The notes under the pieces: generated by a model
The model's database searches: none
What the model was told of the DNA's origin: nothing
Seen by the model: only the letters and a program-made list of their open reading frames with translations
Origin: Kaistia geumhonensis
Lineage (GTDB): Bacteria; Pseudomonadota; Alphaproteobacteria; Rhizobiales; Kaistiaceae
Assembly (NCBI RefSeq): GCF_030815145.1
Contig: NZ_JAUSWJ010000001.1
Coordinates: forward strand, 3,612,001 to 3,676,000
Length of the DNA: 64,000 nt
Reading direction: 5' to 3'
Part shown: positions 7,981-15,602 of the stretch, one piece after another
How the letters are laid out: each line of letters opens with the position of its first letter
Position numbering within the stretch: the stretch's first letter is position 1
Translations under genes and position numbers: made by a program

Positions 7981-8910
7981 TCACGGCAGGATGTAGCCGG
8001 CTGCCGTGAAGAGGCGGTACCAGTCGTGGCGCGAGAGCTCGACATCGGCGCCCGCCGCCGCTTCCTTGACGCGCTCGGGGCGCGTGGTGCCGAGCACCAC
8101 CTGCATCTTCGCCGGATGGCGGGTGATCCAGGCGAGTGCGATGCCGGTCGGCGTGACCTTGTGCGTCTCGGCAAGCTCGTCGAGCACCGTGTTCAGCTCC
8201 GGATAGGCCTCGCGGTCACCGATGAAGGAGCCGTCGAAGAAGCCCTTCTGGAACGGCGACCAGGCCTGGAGCGTGATGCCGTGCAGCCTACAATAGTCGA
8301 GGATGCCGTTGTCGCGGTCGATGGACTGGTCGAGACCCTTCATGTTGGTCGCGACGCCGGCGGCGATCAGCGGAGCATGGGTGATCGAAAGCTGCACCTG
8401 GTTGAACAGCAGCGGCTGCTTCACCGCCGATTTCAGCAGCGCGATCTGGCCCGGCGTCTGGTTGGAGACGCCGAAATGGCGGACCTTGCCGGCGCTTTCC
8501 AGCGTGTCGAAGGCGCTCGCGACCTCGTCCGGCTCGACCAGCGCGTCCGGGCGATGGAGGAGCAGCACGTCGATGTAGTCGCAGCGCAGCGCCGCCAGCG
8601 ACTCGTCGACCGTCTTCAGGATGTGTTCCCTGGAGAAGTCGAAGGCGCCCTTGCGGATGCCGGCCTTGGTCTGGATGACGACGCGCTCGCGCTCGGACGG
8701 CGTGAAGCGCACCGCCTCGCCGAACTGCTCCTCGGCGCCATGCGGCCGGTCGCCATAGACATCGGCATGATCGAGGAAGTTGATGCCGGCGTCGCGCGCC
8801 GTATCGACGAGGGTGCGGATCGCCGCCGCATCCATGCTGGCGATGCGCATCAGGCCGAGAATGACGCTGGAGACCGGGAAATCGATCCCGGGAATGGTGT
8901 AGGTCTTCAT
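7981..8910 (-). CDS. Aldo/keto reductase
   Basis: 309-residue NADPH-dependent carbonyl or sugar reductase of the AKR barrel family. The catalytic tetrad is visible: Asp and Tyr in FLDHADVYGDR, Lys in VVIQTKAGI and His in VLLLHRPDALVEPDE. The C-terminal cofactor segment reads VVLGTTRPERVKEA. The ATG at 8910 begins directly at the conserved strand MKTYTIPG; a longer in-frame start at 9018 adds a basic low-complexity tail and is rejected. It lies downstream of the DUF5054 glycosidase on the same strand with a 162-base gap. Overall it resembles the YdhF-like branch; physiological substrate unknown. Confidence 0.92.
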   Translation of the reverse strand: MKTYTIPGIDFPVSSVILGLMRIASMDAAAIRTLVDTARDAGINFLDHADVYGDRPHGAEEQFGEAVRFTPSERERVVIQTKAGIRKGAFDFSREHILKTVDESLAALRCDYIDVLLLHRPDALVEPDEVASAFDTLESAGKVRHFGVSNQTPGQIALLKSAVKQPLLFNQVQLSITHAPLIAAGVATNMKGLDQSIDRDNGILDYCRLHGITLQAWSPFQKGFFDGSFIGDREAYPELNTVLDELAETHKVTPTGIALAWITRHPAKMQVVLGTTRPERVKEAAAGADVELSRHDWYRLFTAAGYILP

Positions 8911-9072
8911 GAAAGGGGCCTCGTGGTGGAGGGGAGCCACGGTCCGCGCTCGTCCGCGCGGCATGGAGCGGGCGCGACGGCGTGGCCGCGTCCCGTTCCG
9001 CCCTTTCTCCCCCGGCAACGCCCCCGACGCAAGACGCGATGCGGACGTGTTGAAAACGCAGCAGCCGGCAGA

Positions 9073-11001
9073 TCAGGCCAGCGATATTATGAGCCGGCTC
9101 ATGATGCTGCCTTCCCACCACATGGGGAAGTTGGTCCCCCACTTGTTGTTGTAGAGATTGATCGCGACGCCGGCGGCAAAGGATGGCGGGGCGGGATGGA
9201 ACGGCATGAAGGCAATGTCGGCCGGGGCCACGTGCATGCTGTCGAGCGGCTCGATGGCGAGACGCATGTCGCCGACGGCACAGGCGATCGACTGGACGGC
9301 CTGCAACTGCCCGCCGCCCCGCGCCACGACATCGCCGGCGCCGCCCGTCCGTCCGAGCTTCTCGAAGCTCCAGTCATGGCCGTCGCGCGGCGTCACGAGC
9401 AGGAACCCAGCCTCGGGCATGCGGTTGGCGGGCTTGTCGTACAGGACGAGCGCGATCTCGACCCGATCAGGCCCGAGCGCCGTCAGCCGCAGGGCGTGAC
9501 GGCGCGGGCCGCCGAGAAGCTGCCGCGCCTCGTCCGGGAGTTCGGCCAGCGCGGTGCGATCCTGCGCGATTCCCGAAAGGTGCCCGGCGAAGCGCGCGGT
9601 GCGGGCCGTCCGCGCCGAGGCGAGGCCCGGCTTGTCATGGTCGAGGATCGCCCATTCGATGCGATGCTGGAGATAGGCATCGAGGTGCTTCTGCAGTTCG
9701 GCGGCATCGTAGCTCTCGTGGCGATAGCCGAAGAGGCAGCCGTCAACGCCCTCGATCCGCCGTCCATCCGGCGCCACCAGCGCCGCGATGTCGCCGGTCT
9801 CGCCGTCCAGTTCGGCCGTCCAGCCGCCGTCCGAGAGGCGCGTGCCGGCGGCGACGCTCGCAGGCTCCGGCGCCGGTTCGGTCTCGGCGAGCGCGGCGTC
9901 CGCCGCTGCGCGGTCGGCGGGAACCAGATGGCCGAGCGCGGCCTCCAGATAGCCGCGCTGCTCGGCCCATGATTGCTCGGTGAAGGCGAACCGATAGTCG
10001 GCGGCGCGCATCGCATCGAAATCGGCGCGGTCCCACGCGGTCTCGTCGCGCAGATAGCTCTTGATGTCGACGCCCCAGGTGTGTTCGGCGATCATGGTGA
10101 GGCCGCGGCCGAAGGCGCGACGCTCCGCCGTCGGCTCGGCCTCGAACCGGTCGTAGAGGCGCGCAAGAGCGCGGTAGCGCGCGAGCTTCGATGGATCGGA
10201 GGCGGTGCCGTGGATCCAGCTGTCGCCGATCTCCTTCTCGACGACCGGAAGCTCGGCGCGGCGCGCCCACATGATCTCGCCGAAAGCGTCGAGCGTGGAG
10301 GCGCGGATCACGGCGCCGGGATTCTCGTGCCGCAAATGGCGCAGTGTCTCCACGGTCTGCGGAACGCTCTGCGGGCCGATATTGTCGTTGGTGTGCGCGA
10401 AGCTGAGCCCGACATCCGGTCCTGCCGGGAAGTCCGTGGCGCCATAGGAGCCCTGATACATGACGACGACTTCGGAGCCGTCGCCGGCGCGCCAGCGGAA
10501 GATCGGCGGCACGTCCGGAACGGGGCTCGCCGTGTTGACCCCGAGATGCAGGAAGCGGACGCCCGCCTCGGCCAGCAGGGGCACCATGCCGATCGTGTGG
10601 CCGGGCACGTCGGTCATCTTGGCCGCGGTCGTCTTGCGGCCGAAGCGGCGGTCGAGGATCTCGGCATAGGAGAGGCCGGCCCGGAAGAGCGCGGGCGTCA
10701 TCAGCTCGGTATGGGTCGTGAAGGGCAGCGCATGCCATGTGACGAGCCCGCGCTCGATGGCCGCCTCCAGCCGCTTCACCTTCTCCAGCGGCTGCGTCTC
10801 CAGATGATCGAAGATCAGCCAGGCGCCGGTCGTCCAGATGAAGGCGGGGGTCTCCGGCGCCTCGCGGTGGAAATGCTCGCCCGTCGCGATCGCCTGCGGG
10901 ATGAACTGCTCGTGATACTGGCGCCGCACGCGGGCGGCGTGGTCGGTGAAGCCGATATCGAGATGGGTCTTGAAGACGAGATGAATGATGGGAGCGGTCA
11001 T
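9073..11001 (-). CDS. DUF5054 protein, GH38-like putative glycosidase
   Basis: 642 residues. The N-terminus reads IIHLVFKTHLDIGFTDHA, carrying the His-x-Asp pair used for zinc binding in GH38 alpha-mannosidases. Further on, KMTDVPGHTIGMVPLL carries an Asp expected near the active site and IAEHTWGVDIKSYL a second metal-type His/Asp cluster. The C-terminal half looks beta-rich (NLYNNKWGTNFPMWW), as in glycosidases with C-terminal sandwich domains. No signal peptide, so a cytoplasmic enzyme. The start is the ATG directly before the conserved strand. It stands near two sugar importers, which suggests it trims an imported oligosaccharide; linkage and sugar are unknown. Confidence 0.85.
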   Translation of the reverse strand: MTAPIIHLVFKTHLDIGFTDHAARVRRQYHEQFIPQAIATGEHFHREAPETPAFIWTTGAWLIFDHLETQPLEKVKRLEAAIERGLVTWHALPFTTHTELMTPALFRAGLSYAEILDRRFGRKTTAAKMTDVPGHTIGMVPLLAEAGVRFLHLGVNTASPVPDVPPIFRWRAGDGSEVVVMYQGSYGATDFPAGPDVGLSFAHTNDNIGPQSVPQTVETLRHLRHENPGAVIRASTLDAFGEIMWARRAELPVVEKEIGDSWIHGTASDPSKLARYRALARLYDRFEAEPTAERRAFGRGLTMIAEHTWGVDIKSYLRDETAWDRADFDAMRAADYRFAFTEQSWAEQRGYLEAALGHLVPADRAAADAALAETEPAPEPASVAAGTRLSDGGWTAELDGETGDIAALVAPDGRRIEGVDGCLFGYRHESYDAAELQKHLDAYLQHRIEWAILDHDKPGLASARTARTARFAGHLSGIAQDRTALAELPDEARQLLGGPRRHALRLTALGPDRVEIALVLYDKPANRMPEAGFLLVTPRDGHDWSFEKLGRTGGAGDVVARGGGQLQAVQSIACAVGDMRLAIEPLDSMHVAPADIAFMPFHPAPPSFAAGVAINLYNNKWGTNFPMWWEGSIMSRLIISLA

Positions 11002-11187
11002 GGTCCGGCCGATCTTGCGCGCTGGCGTGGTCGGCGGTGACCAAGCATGGCCGCCGATGCCTGTCCAGTGGCCGGGAAACGGTACTGCACTATTCGGTAT
11101 CGGTTGTTCCGCCCGCCTGTTAAGCTCTGGCGCCTCGTTCGGGGAGAACGCGACAATGCTGGCGCGACACCCTTCGGTACTTTGCAG

Positions 11188-12939
11188 ATGAGCCGCGTCT
11201 TCAGGCTCGTGCTCATCAAGCCGTCGCATTACGACGACGACGGTTATGTCATCCGCTGGTACCGCTCGATGATCCCGTCCAATTCGCTCGCGAGCCTTTA
11301 CGGTCTCGCGCTCGATTGCGACCGGCGCGGCGTGCTCGGCGACGATGTCTCGATTGCCATTACCGCCATCGACGAGACGAATACGCGCGTCCGTATCGAC
11401 GAGATCGTCAGGGACTTCGCGGCCAACGGCAATTTCGGACTGGTCGGCCTCGTCGGCGTGCAGTCGAACCAGTATCCGCGCGCGCTCGACCTGGCGCGGC
11501 CGCTGCGCGAAGCCGGGATCGCGGTCGCCATGGGCGGCTTTCATGTCTCGGGCTGCCTCGCGATGCTGCCCGACCTGCATGTCGACCTCCAATCGGCGCT
11601 CGATCTCGGCGTCAGCCTCTTCGCAGGCGAGGCGGAAGACCGGCTCGATCGCGTGCTGCTCGACGCGGCGGCCGGCACGCTTGAGCCGCTCTACAACCAC
11701 ATGGACGATCTTCCCGGCATCGACGGCACGCCGCCGCCTTTCCTGCCGGCGAGCTATGTGACGAAGACCCTCGGCGGGAACACCAGCTTCGATGCCGGGC
11801 GGGGCTGTCCCTTTCAGTGCTCGTTCTGCACGATCATCAACGTGCAGGGCCGCAAGTCGCGCCGCCGCTCGCCGGACGACATCGAGGCCCTCATCCGCGA
11901 AAACCTCTCGCAGGGCATCCACAACTACTTCATTACGGATGACAACTTCGCCCGCAACCGCGACTGGGAGATCATCCTCGACCGCATCATCAAGATGCGC
12001 GAGGAGCAGGGTCTCAAGATCGGCCTCATGGTCCAGGTCGATACGCTCTGCCACCGCATTCCGAACTTCATCGAGAAATGCAAGCGGGCGGGCGTCACGC
12101 GCGTCTTCATCGGGCTCGAGAACATCAACCCCGACAACCTGATGGCCGCCAAGAAGCGGCAGAACAAGATCACCGAATACCGGACGATGCTGCTCGCCTG
12201 GAAGGCGCAGGGCATCATCACCTATGCCGGCTACATCCTCGGCTTCCCGAACGACACGCCGGACAGCATCCGCCGCGACATCGGCATCATCCAGCGCGAA
12301 CTGCCGCTCGATATCCTGGAGTTCTTCTTCCTGACGCCGCTGCCGGGCTCGGAGGATCACCAGACCTTGCATCGCAAGGGCGTTGCGATGGACGCCGATC
12401 TCAACAAATACGACCTCGAACATGCCGTGACGGCCCATCCGCGCATGAGCCAGGCGGAGTGGGAGGGCATCTATGGCGAAGCCTGGTCGCTCTTCTACAC
12501 GCCGGAGCACATGACGACGATCCTGAGACGCGCCGCGGCGACCGGGGTCAAGACCAGCAGCATCGCCAAGCTCCTGATGTGGTTCTCGACCTCGGTCGCG
12601 GTCGAGAAGGTCCATCCGCTGCAGGGCGGGGTCCTGCGCCTTCGCCATCGGAGCGACCGCCGCCCGGCGCTCGGCCTCGAGCCGGCCTGGCGGTTCTATC
12701 CGCGCGAGGCGTGGGGGATCGTTACGAAATCGGCGCGGCTCCTCGCCCTCTATGCCCGGCTCGATCGCGTCAGGCGCCGCATCGAGGCCGATCCGGAGCG
12801 CAGGGCGTATCGCGACCAGGCGCTGATGCCGGTCGCGGAGGACGAGACCGAGGTTCTGGAGCTGTTCAACCAGAACGACGCGGCGCGCAATGCCGTGCGC
12901 CACGCGCACCACCTCGCCGAGGTGACGCAGCACGGCTGA
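11188..12939 (+). CDS. B12-binding-type radical SAM enzyme, function unknown
   Basis: 583 residues. The cluster motif CPFQCSFC supplies Cys207, Cys211 and Cys214 for the 4Fe-4S centre, followed by ITDDNFARN and GLENINPDN typical of the radical SAM barrel. The first ~200 residues look like a cobalamin-binding-type domain (LIKPSHYDDDGYVIRWYRS, then GLVGVQSNQ and VAMGGFHVSG), though no classical DxHxxG cobalamin motif is seen. The C-terminal ~150 residues are basic and unassigned. The start at 11188 begins at the conserved strand MSRVFRLVLIKP; the frame is open upstream to 11047. Transcribed away from the DUF5054 gene. Family members include methyltransferases and cyclases; I cannot choose between them. 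Confidence 0.82.
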   Translation: MSRVFRLVLIKPSHYDDDGYVIRWYRSMIPSNSLASLYGLALDCDRRGVLGDDVSIAITAIDETNTRVRIDEIVRDFAANGNFGLVGLVGVQSNQYPRALDLARPLREAGIAVAMGGFHVSGCLAMLPDLHVDLQSALDLGVSLFAGEAEDRLDRVLLDAAAGTLEPLYNHMDDLPGIDGTPPPFLPASYVTKTLGGNTSFDAGRGCPFQCSFCTIINVQGRKSRRRSPDDIEALIRENLSQGIHNYFITDDNFARNRDWEIILDRIIKMREEQGLKIGLMVQVDTLCHRIPNFIEKCKRAGVTRVFIGLENINPDNLMAAKKRQNKITEYRTMLLAWKAQGIITYAGYILGFPNDTPDSIRRDIGIIQRELPLDILEFFFLTPLPGSEDHQTLHRKGVAMDADLNKYDLEHAVTAHPRMSQAEWEGIYGEAWSLFYTPEHMTTILRRAAATGVKTSSIAKLLMWFSTSVAVEKVHPLQGGVLRLRHRSDRRPALGLEPAWRFYPREAWGIVTKSARLLALYARLDRVRRRIEADPERRAYRDQALMPVAEDETEVLELFNQNDAARNAVRHAHHLAEVTQHG

Positions 12940-12960
12940 CGCCGCCGGGCGACGCGCTCT

Positions 12961-12985
12961 GGAACATGCCTCTCCCGGGAGGGTT
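12961..12985 (+). promoter_or_regulatory. EcfG-type general-stress promoter for the SDR gene
   Basis: GGAAC at 12961, a 16-base spacer, then GGTT ending at 12985. The alphaproteobacterial EcfG consensus is GGAAC-N16/17-CGTT. The start codon follows 36 bases after the -10 element, the same distance within one or two bases as in three other units in this block. Confidence 0.65.
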
Positions 12986-13021
12986 ACGTCCGTGACCCAT
13001 CCCCGACGAAAGAGGCTTCCC

Positions 13022-13879
13022 ATGAACGAGCGACCCACTCCCCCCTTCGAGACGCAGCCCCAGCCCATGCCCGGCACCACCGCCGCCATGAAGCCGATCC
13101 CCGACCATGGCGAGGAGAGCTACAAGGGCTCCGGCCGCCTCAAGGGCCTCAAGGCCGTGATCACCGGCGGCGACAGCGGCATCGGACGCGCCGTAGCCAT
13201 CGCCTATGCACGCGAGGGCGCCGATGTCCTCATCTCCTATCTCAACGAGGATGCGGACGCGGAAGCGACGCGGAAGCTGGTCGAGGCGGAGGGGCGCAAG
13301 GCCGTGCTCGTCGCGGGCGACATCCAGGATCCGGCCCATTGCCGGGCGATCATCGATAGGGCGGTCAAGGAACTCGGCGGCATCGACATCCTCGTCAACA
13401 ACGCCGCCCATCAGGCGAGCTTCTCCTCGATCGAGGAGATCAGCGACGAGGAATGGGACCTGACCTTCCGCGTCAACATCCACGCGATGTTCTACCTGAC
13501 CAAGGCCGCGGTCCCGCATATGACCAGGGGCGGGTCGATCATCAACACCGCCTCGATCAACTCGGATTCGCCCAGCCCGCATCTCCTCGCCTATGCGACG
13601 ACCAAGGGCGCCATCCAGAATTTCACCGCCGGGCTCGCACAGATGCTCGCGGAGAAGAACATCCGCGCCAACTGCGTGGCGCCGGGGCCGATCTGGACGC
13701 CGCTCATTCCATCGACCATGCCCGAGGACAAGGTGAAGAACTTCGGCAAGCAGGTTCCGATGCAGCGGCCGGGCCAGCCGGCCGAGTTGCAGACCGCCTA
13801 TGTCATGCTCGCCGATCCTCAGTCGAGCTATGTTTCGGGCGCCACCATCGCGGTGACGGGCGGCAAGCCGATCCTCTGA
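13022..13879 (+). CDS. Short-chain dehydrogenase (YghA-like), stress-associated
   Basis: 285-residue NAD(P)-dependent oxidoreductase. The cofactor loop is GGDSGIGRAVAIAYAREG, then DIQD, NNAAHQ, a catalytic Ser in NTASINSDSPS, Tyr-x-x-x-Lys in YATTKGA and PGPIWTPL. The ~45-residue N-terminal extension rich in Pro and Gln (PPFETQPQPMPG, ending YKGSGRLKG) is characteristic of the YghA/GsdIV branch often made under osmotic or oxidative stress. The ATG at 13022 has AAAGAGG six bases upstream; an upstream GTG at 12992 is rejected because it lies at the likely transcription start. A strong intrinsic terminator follows. Confidence 0.93.
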   Translation: MNERPTPPFETQPQPMPGTTAAMKPIPDHGEESYKGSGRLKGLKAVITGGDSGIGRAVAIAYAREGADVLISYLNEDADAEATRKLVEAEGRKAVLVAGDIQDPAHCRAIIDRAVKELGGIDILVNNAAHQASFSSIEEISDEEWDLTFRVNIHAMFYLTKAAVPHMTRGGSIINTASINSDSPSPHLLAYATTKGAIQNFTAGLAQMLAEKNIRANCVAPGPIWTPLIPSTMPEDKVKNFGKQVPMQRPGQPAELQTAYVMLADPQSSYVSGATIAVTGGKPIL

Positions 13880-13897
13880 CCGCCGATCGCCTCGGCC

Positions 13898-13940
13898 GGG
13901 CCGCCGCATCCCTGAACGGGTGCGGCGGCCCTTTCATTTT
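13898..13940 (+). terminator. Rho-independent terminator of the SDR gene
   Basis: GGGCCGCCGCATCC and GGGTGCGGCGGCCC form a 14-bp stem (one G-U pair) with a six-base loop, followed by TTTCATTTT. It is the clearest intrinsic terminator in the window and separates the SDR gene from the convergent MscS gene. Confidence 0.88.
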
Positions 13941-13952
13941 GCGCGGGCGCCG

Positions 13953-14861
13953 TCAGGCGATCAGCCGCGACGGATCGGCGTCGGTCGGCAGGATGCGGAC
14001 GATCTCGACCGGCTTCTCGGTTGCAAGGCGCGCCGAGAGTTTCTCGCGCATGAGCTCCGGCCAGGACCGCTGCACCGCGCCCGCCTTGCCGCGCTCGGCC
14101 CAGAACCGGCAGAGCAGGACGAGGCCGGACTGCGTCGCCTTGTCGAGCGCCACCTCGGGCGGCGGCTGCTGGCTGACGTCGGGCGCCGCGAGCGTCGCCT
14201 CGCGCAGCGTCGCGCGGGCGAGTTCGACATCGGCGCCGGCCGGCAGGTTGACCTGATAGGCGATCAATCGCGCCCGCGACTGGCTGTGGTTGCGCAGCGC
14301 CACGTTCCAGATGGTCGAATTGGGCGCGAAGATCACCACGCCGTCATAGGTGACGAGGCGACAGGCGAAGAGGCCCATTTCCTCGATCGTGCCTGCGATG
14401 TTGCCCGAGACCTGCTCGATATAGTCGCCGGCCCGGAACGGGCGCAGCCAGAGGAGCATGATGCCGGCGGCGATGTTGGTGAGCGTGCCCTGAAGCGCGA
14501 GGCCGATCGCAAGGCCGGCGGCGCCGAGCACGGCGAGCAGCGAGGCGGTCTGCACGCCGAGCTGGCCAAGCGTCGCGATCGCGGTCAGCACGATGATCGC
14601 ATAGCGCACCACGGCGCCCAGCACCGGCCGGACCGTGCGGTCGATATGGGCGACGGTGCCGCCATAGCCGGAAACGAAGCGGCCGGCGAAGCGGGCGAGG
14701 GTGATGCCGGCGACGAGAACGATGAGCGCGGTGAGCAGGCGTGGAAGGAAGGCGACGCTCCAGGTCCAGGCCATGGCGGCGCCGGCATTGAGATCAGGCG
14801 GTGTGACGATCGGGTCCAAGGGTTCTAGCTCCGCTGCGTGGATTATCCCGCAACGCAGCAT
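13953..14861 (-). CDS. Small-conductance mechanosensitive channel, MscS family
   Basis: About 302 residues. Three membrane helices (LLTALIVLVAGITLARFAGRF, VRYAIIVLTAIATLGQLG, the pore-lining LLAVLGAAGLAIGLALQG) are followed by the MscS beta domain (RPFRAGDYIEQVSG, GTIEEMGLFACRLVTYDG, APNSTIWN). The glycine/alanine-rich TM3 followed by LQGTLTNIAAGIMLL is diagnostic. It releases solutes on osmotic downshift. The start is uncertain: ATG 14861 is used, while ATG 14774 would begin just before the first helix. It lies within a block of stress genes, but I found no EcfG-type promoter in front of it. Confidence 0.9.
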   Translation of the reverse strand: MLRCGIIHAAELEPLDPIVTPPDLNAGAAMAWTWSVAFLPRLLTALIVLVAGITLARFAGRFVSGYGGTVAHIDRTVRPVLGAVVRYAIIVLTAIATLGQLGVQTASLLAVLGAAGLAIGLALQGTLTNIAAGIMLLWLRPFRAGDYIEQVSGNIAGTIEEMGLFACRLVTYDGVVIFAPNSTIWNVALRNHSQSRARLIAYQVNLPAGADVELARATLREATLAAPDVSQQPPPEVALDKATQSGLVLLCRFWAERGKAGAVQRSWPELMREKLSARLATEKPVEIVRILPTDADPSRLIA

Positions 14862-14887
14862 GGCCGCGATCGATCCCGCCTCCGGCG

Positions 14888-14912
14888 GGAACCAGCCGGC
14901 GGTGACGATGTT
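14888..14912 (+). promoter_or_regulatory. EcfG-type promoter for the DUF2188-Nudix-PLD operon
   Basis: GGAAC at 14888-14892, a 16-base spacer and TGTT at 14909-14912, then 36 bases to the start codon at 14949. One mismatch to the EcfG -10 element CGTT; spacing matches the neighbouring stress promoters. Confidence 0.6.
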
Positions 14913-14948
14913 GGCTGCATATCGCAACCGATCGTCGGAGGGCGGGTC

Positions 14949-15143
14949 ATGACTGTTGCCAGATATCAGGTTCTGCCGCGCGAGGACCATTGGGTCGTTC
15001 GTCACGACGAAGACGTCGCCGGGCCGTACATCACCAAGCAGGCCGCTTTCGACGCCGCGGTGAGCACCGCGGGCCGCGCCATGGCCGAAGGCTACGCCGT
15101 GGAGCTGACGGTGGCCTCCGGCGCCGACGGGCGCGCTGCCTGA
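14949..15143 (+). CDS. DUF2188 small protein
   Basis: 64 residues. It matches the DUF2188 pattern: a short beta hairpin (YQVLPREDHWVVRHDEDVAGPYITKQAAF), then a helix with AVSTAGRAMAEGY and a final strand. Function unknown; such proteins often sit in stress or defence-against-desiccation clusters. The ATG has GGAGGGCGG upstream, and the stop codon is directly followed by the Nudix ATG, so the two are co-translated. Longer in-frame starts lie upstream of the promoter and are rejected. Confidence 0.85.
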   Translation: MTVARYQVLPREDHWVVRHDEDVAGPYITKQAAFDAAVSTAGRAMAEGYAVELTVASGADGRAA

Positions 15144-15602
15144 ATGACCATTCCTCCGGGCTCCGATCCTCCGGCCAGGCTTTGCTGCGCGCTGCCCTAT
15201 CGGCTGCGCAGCGATCACGTCGAAATCCTTCTCATCACGGATCGCGCCGGGCGATGGATCCTTCCCAAGGGCCATATGCGCCCGAGCGAAGCCCCGTTTC
15301 AGGCGGCGGAGCGCGAGGCCTGGGAGGAGGCGGGTGTCCGGGGTTCGATCGACGTGCTCCCCATCGGTGGCTTCGACCATGCCGGGGAGGGCGGGACGGA
15401 ACACGTCCTCGTCTATCCGCTCGGCGTCGCCGAGGAGGCTGCGGCCTGGCCTGAGTCCGATCGCCGCCGTCGCCGCTGGGCGCGGGCCGAGGAAGTATCG
15501 CGGCTGGTGTCGCGCGATCTCGCGCCACTGGTCGAGGAATTCGCCGCCGATACAGACGCGATGCTCGGCGATGGCGCCGACAAGGGGTTCGATCGCAATT
15601 GA
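15144..15602 (+). CDS. Nudix hydrolase, DIPP/MutT-like
   Basis: 152-residue hydrolase of a nucleoside diphosphate-linked or polyphosphorylated small molecule. The full Nudix box is present: GHMRPSEAPFQAAEREAW followed by EEAGV, fitting G-x5-E-x7-REUxEExGU. The preceding WILPKGHMRPSE resembles the DIPP (diadenosine/diphosphoinositol polyphosphate) branch. Second gene of the stress operon, with no gap from DUF2188 and a four-base overlap (TTGA) with the phospholipase D gene. Substrate unproven. Confidence 0.9.
   Translation: MTIPPGSDPPARLCCALPYRLRSDHVEILLITDRAGRWILPKGHMRPSEAPFQAAEREAWEEAGVRGSIDVLPIGGFDHAGEGGTEHVLVYPLGVAEEAAAWPESDRRRRRWARAEEVSRLVSRDLAPLVEEFAADTDAMLGDGADKGFDRN

Noticed and set aside
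9073-13089. A minus-strand frame open for over 1300 codons, spanning the DUF5054 gene and the region opposite the radical SAM gene
   Set aside because: Only the part from 11001 down has family motifs. The rest is antisense to the radical SAM gene, whose CPFQCSFC cluster and codon pattern show it is the coding strand. High GC keeps stop codons rare.
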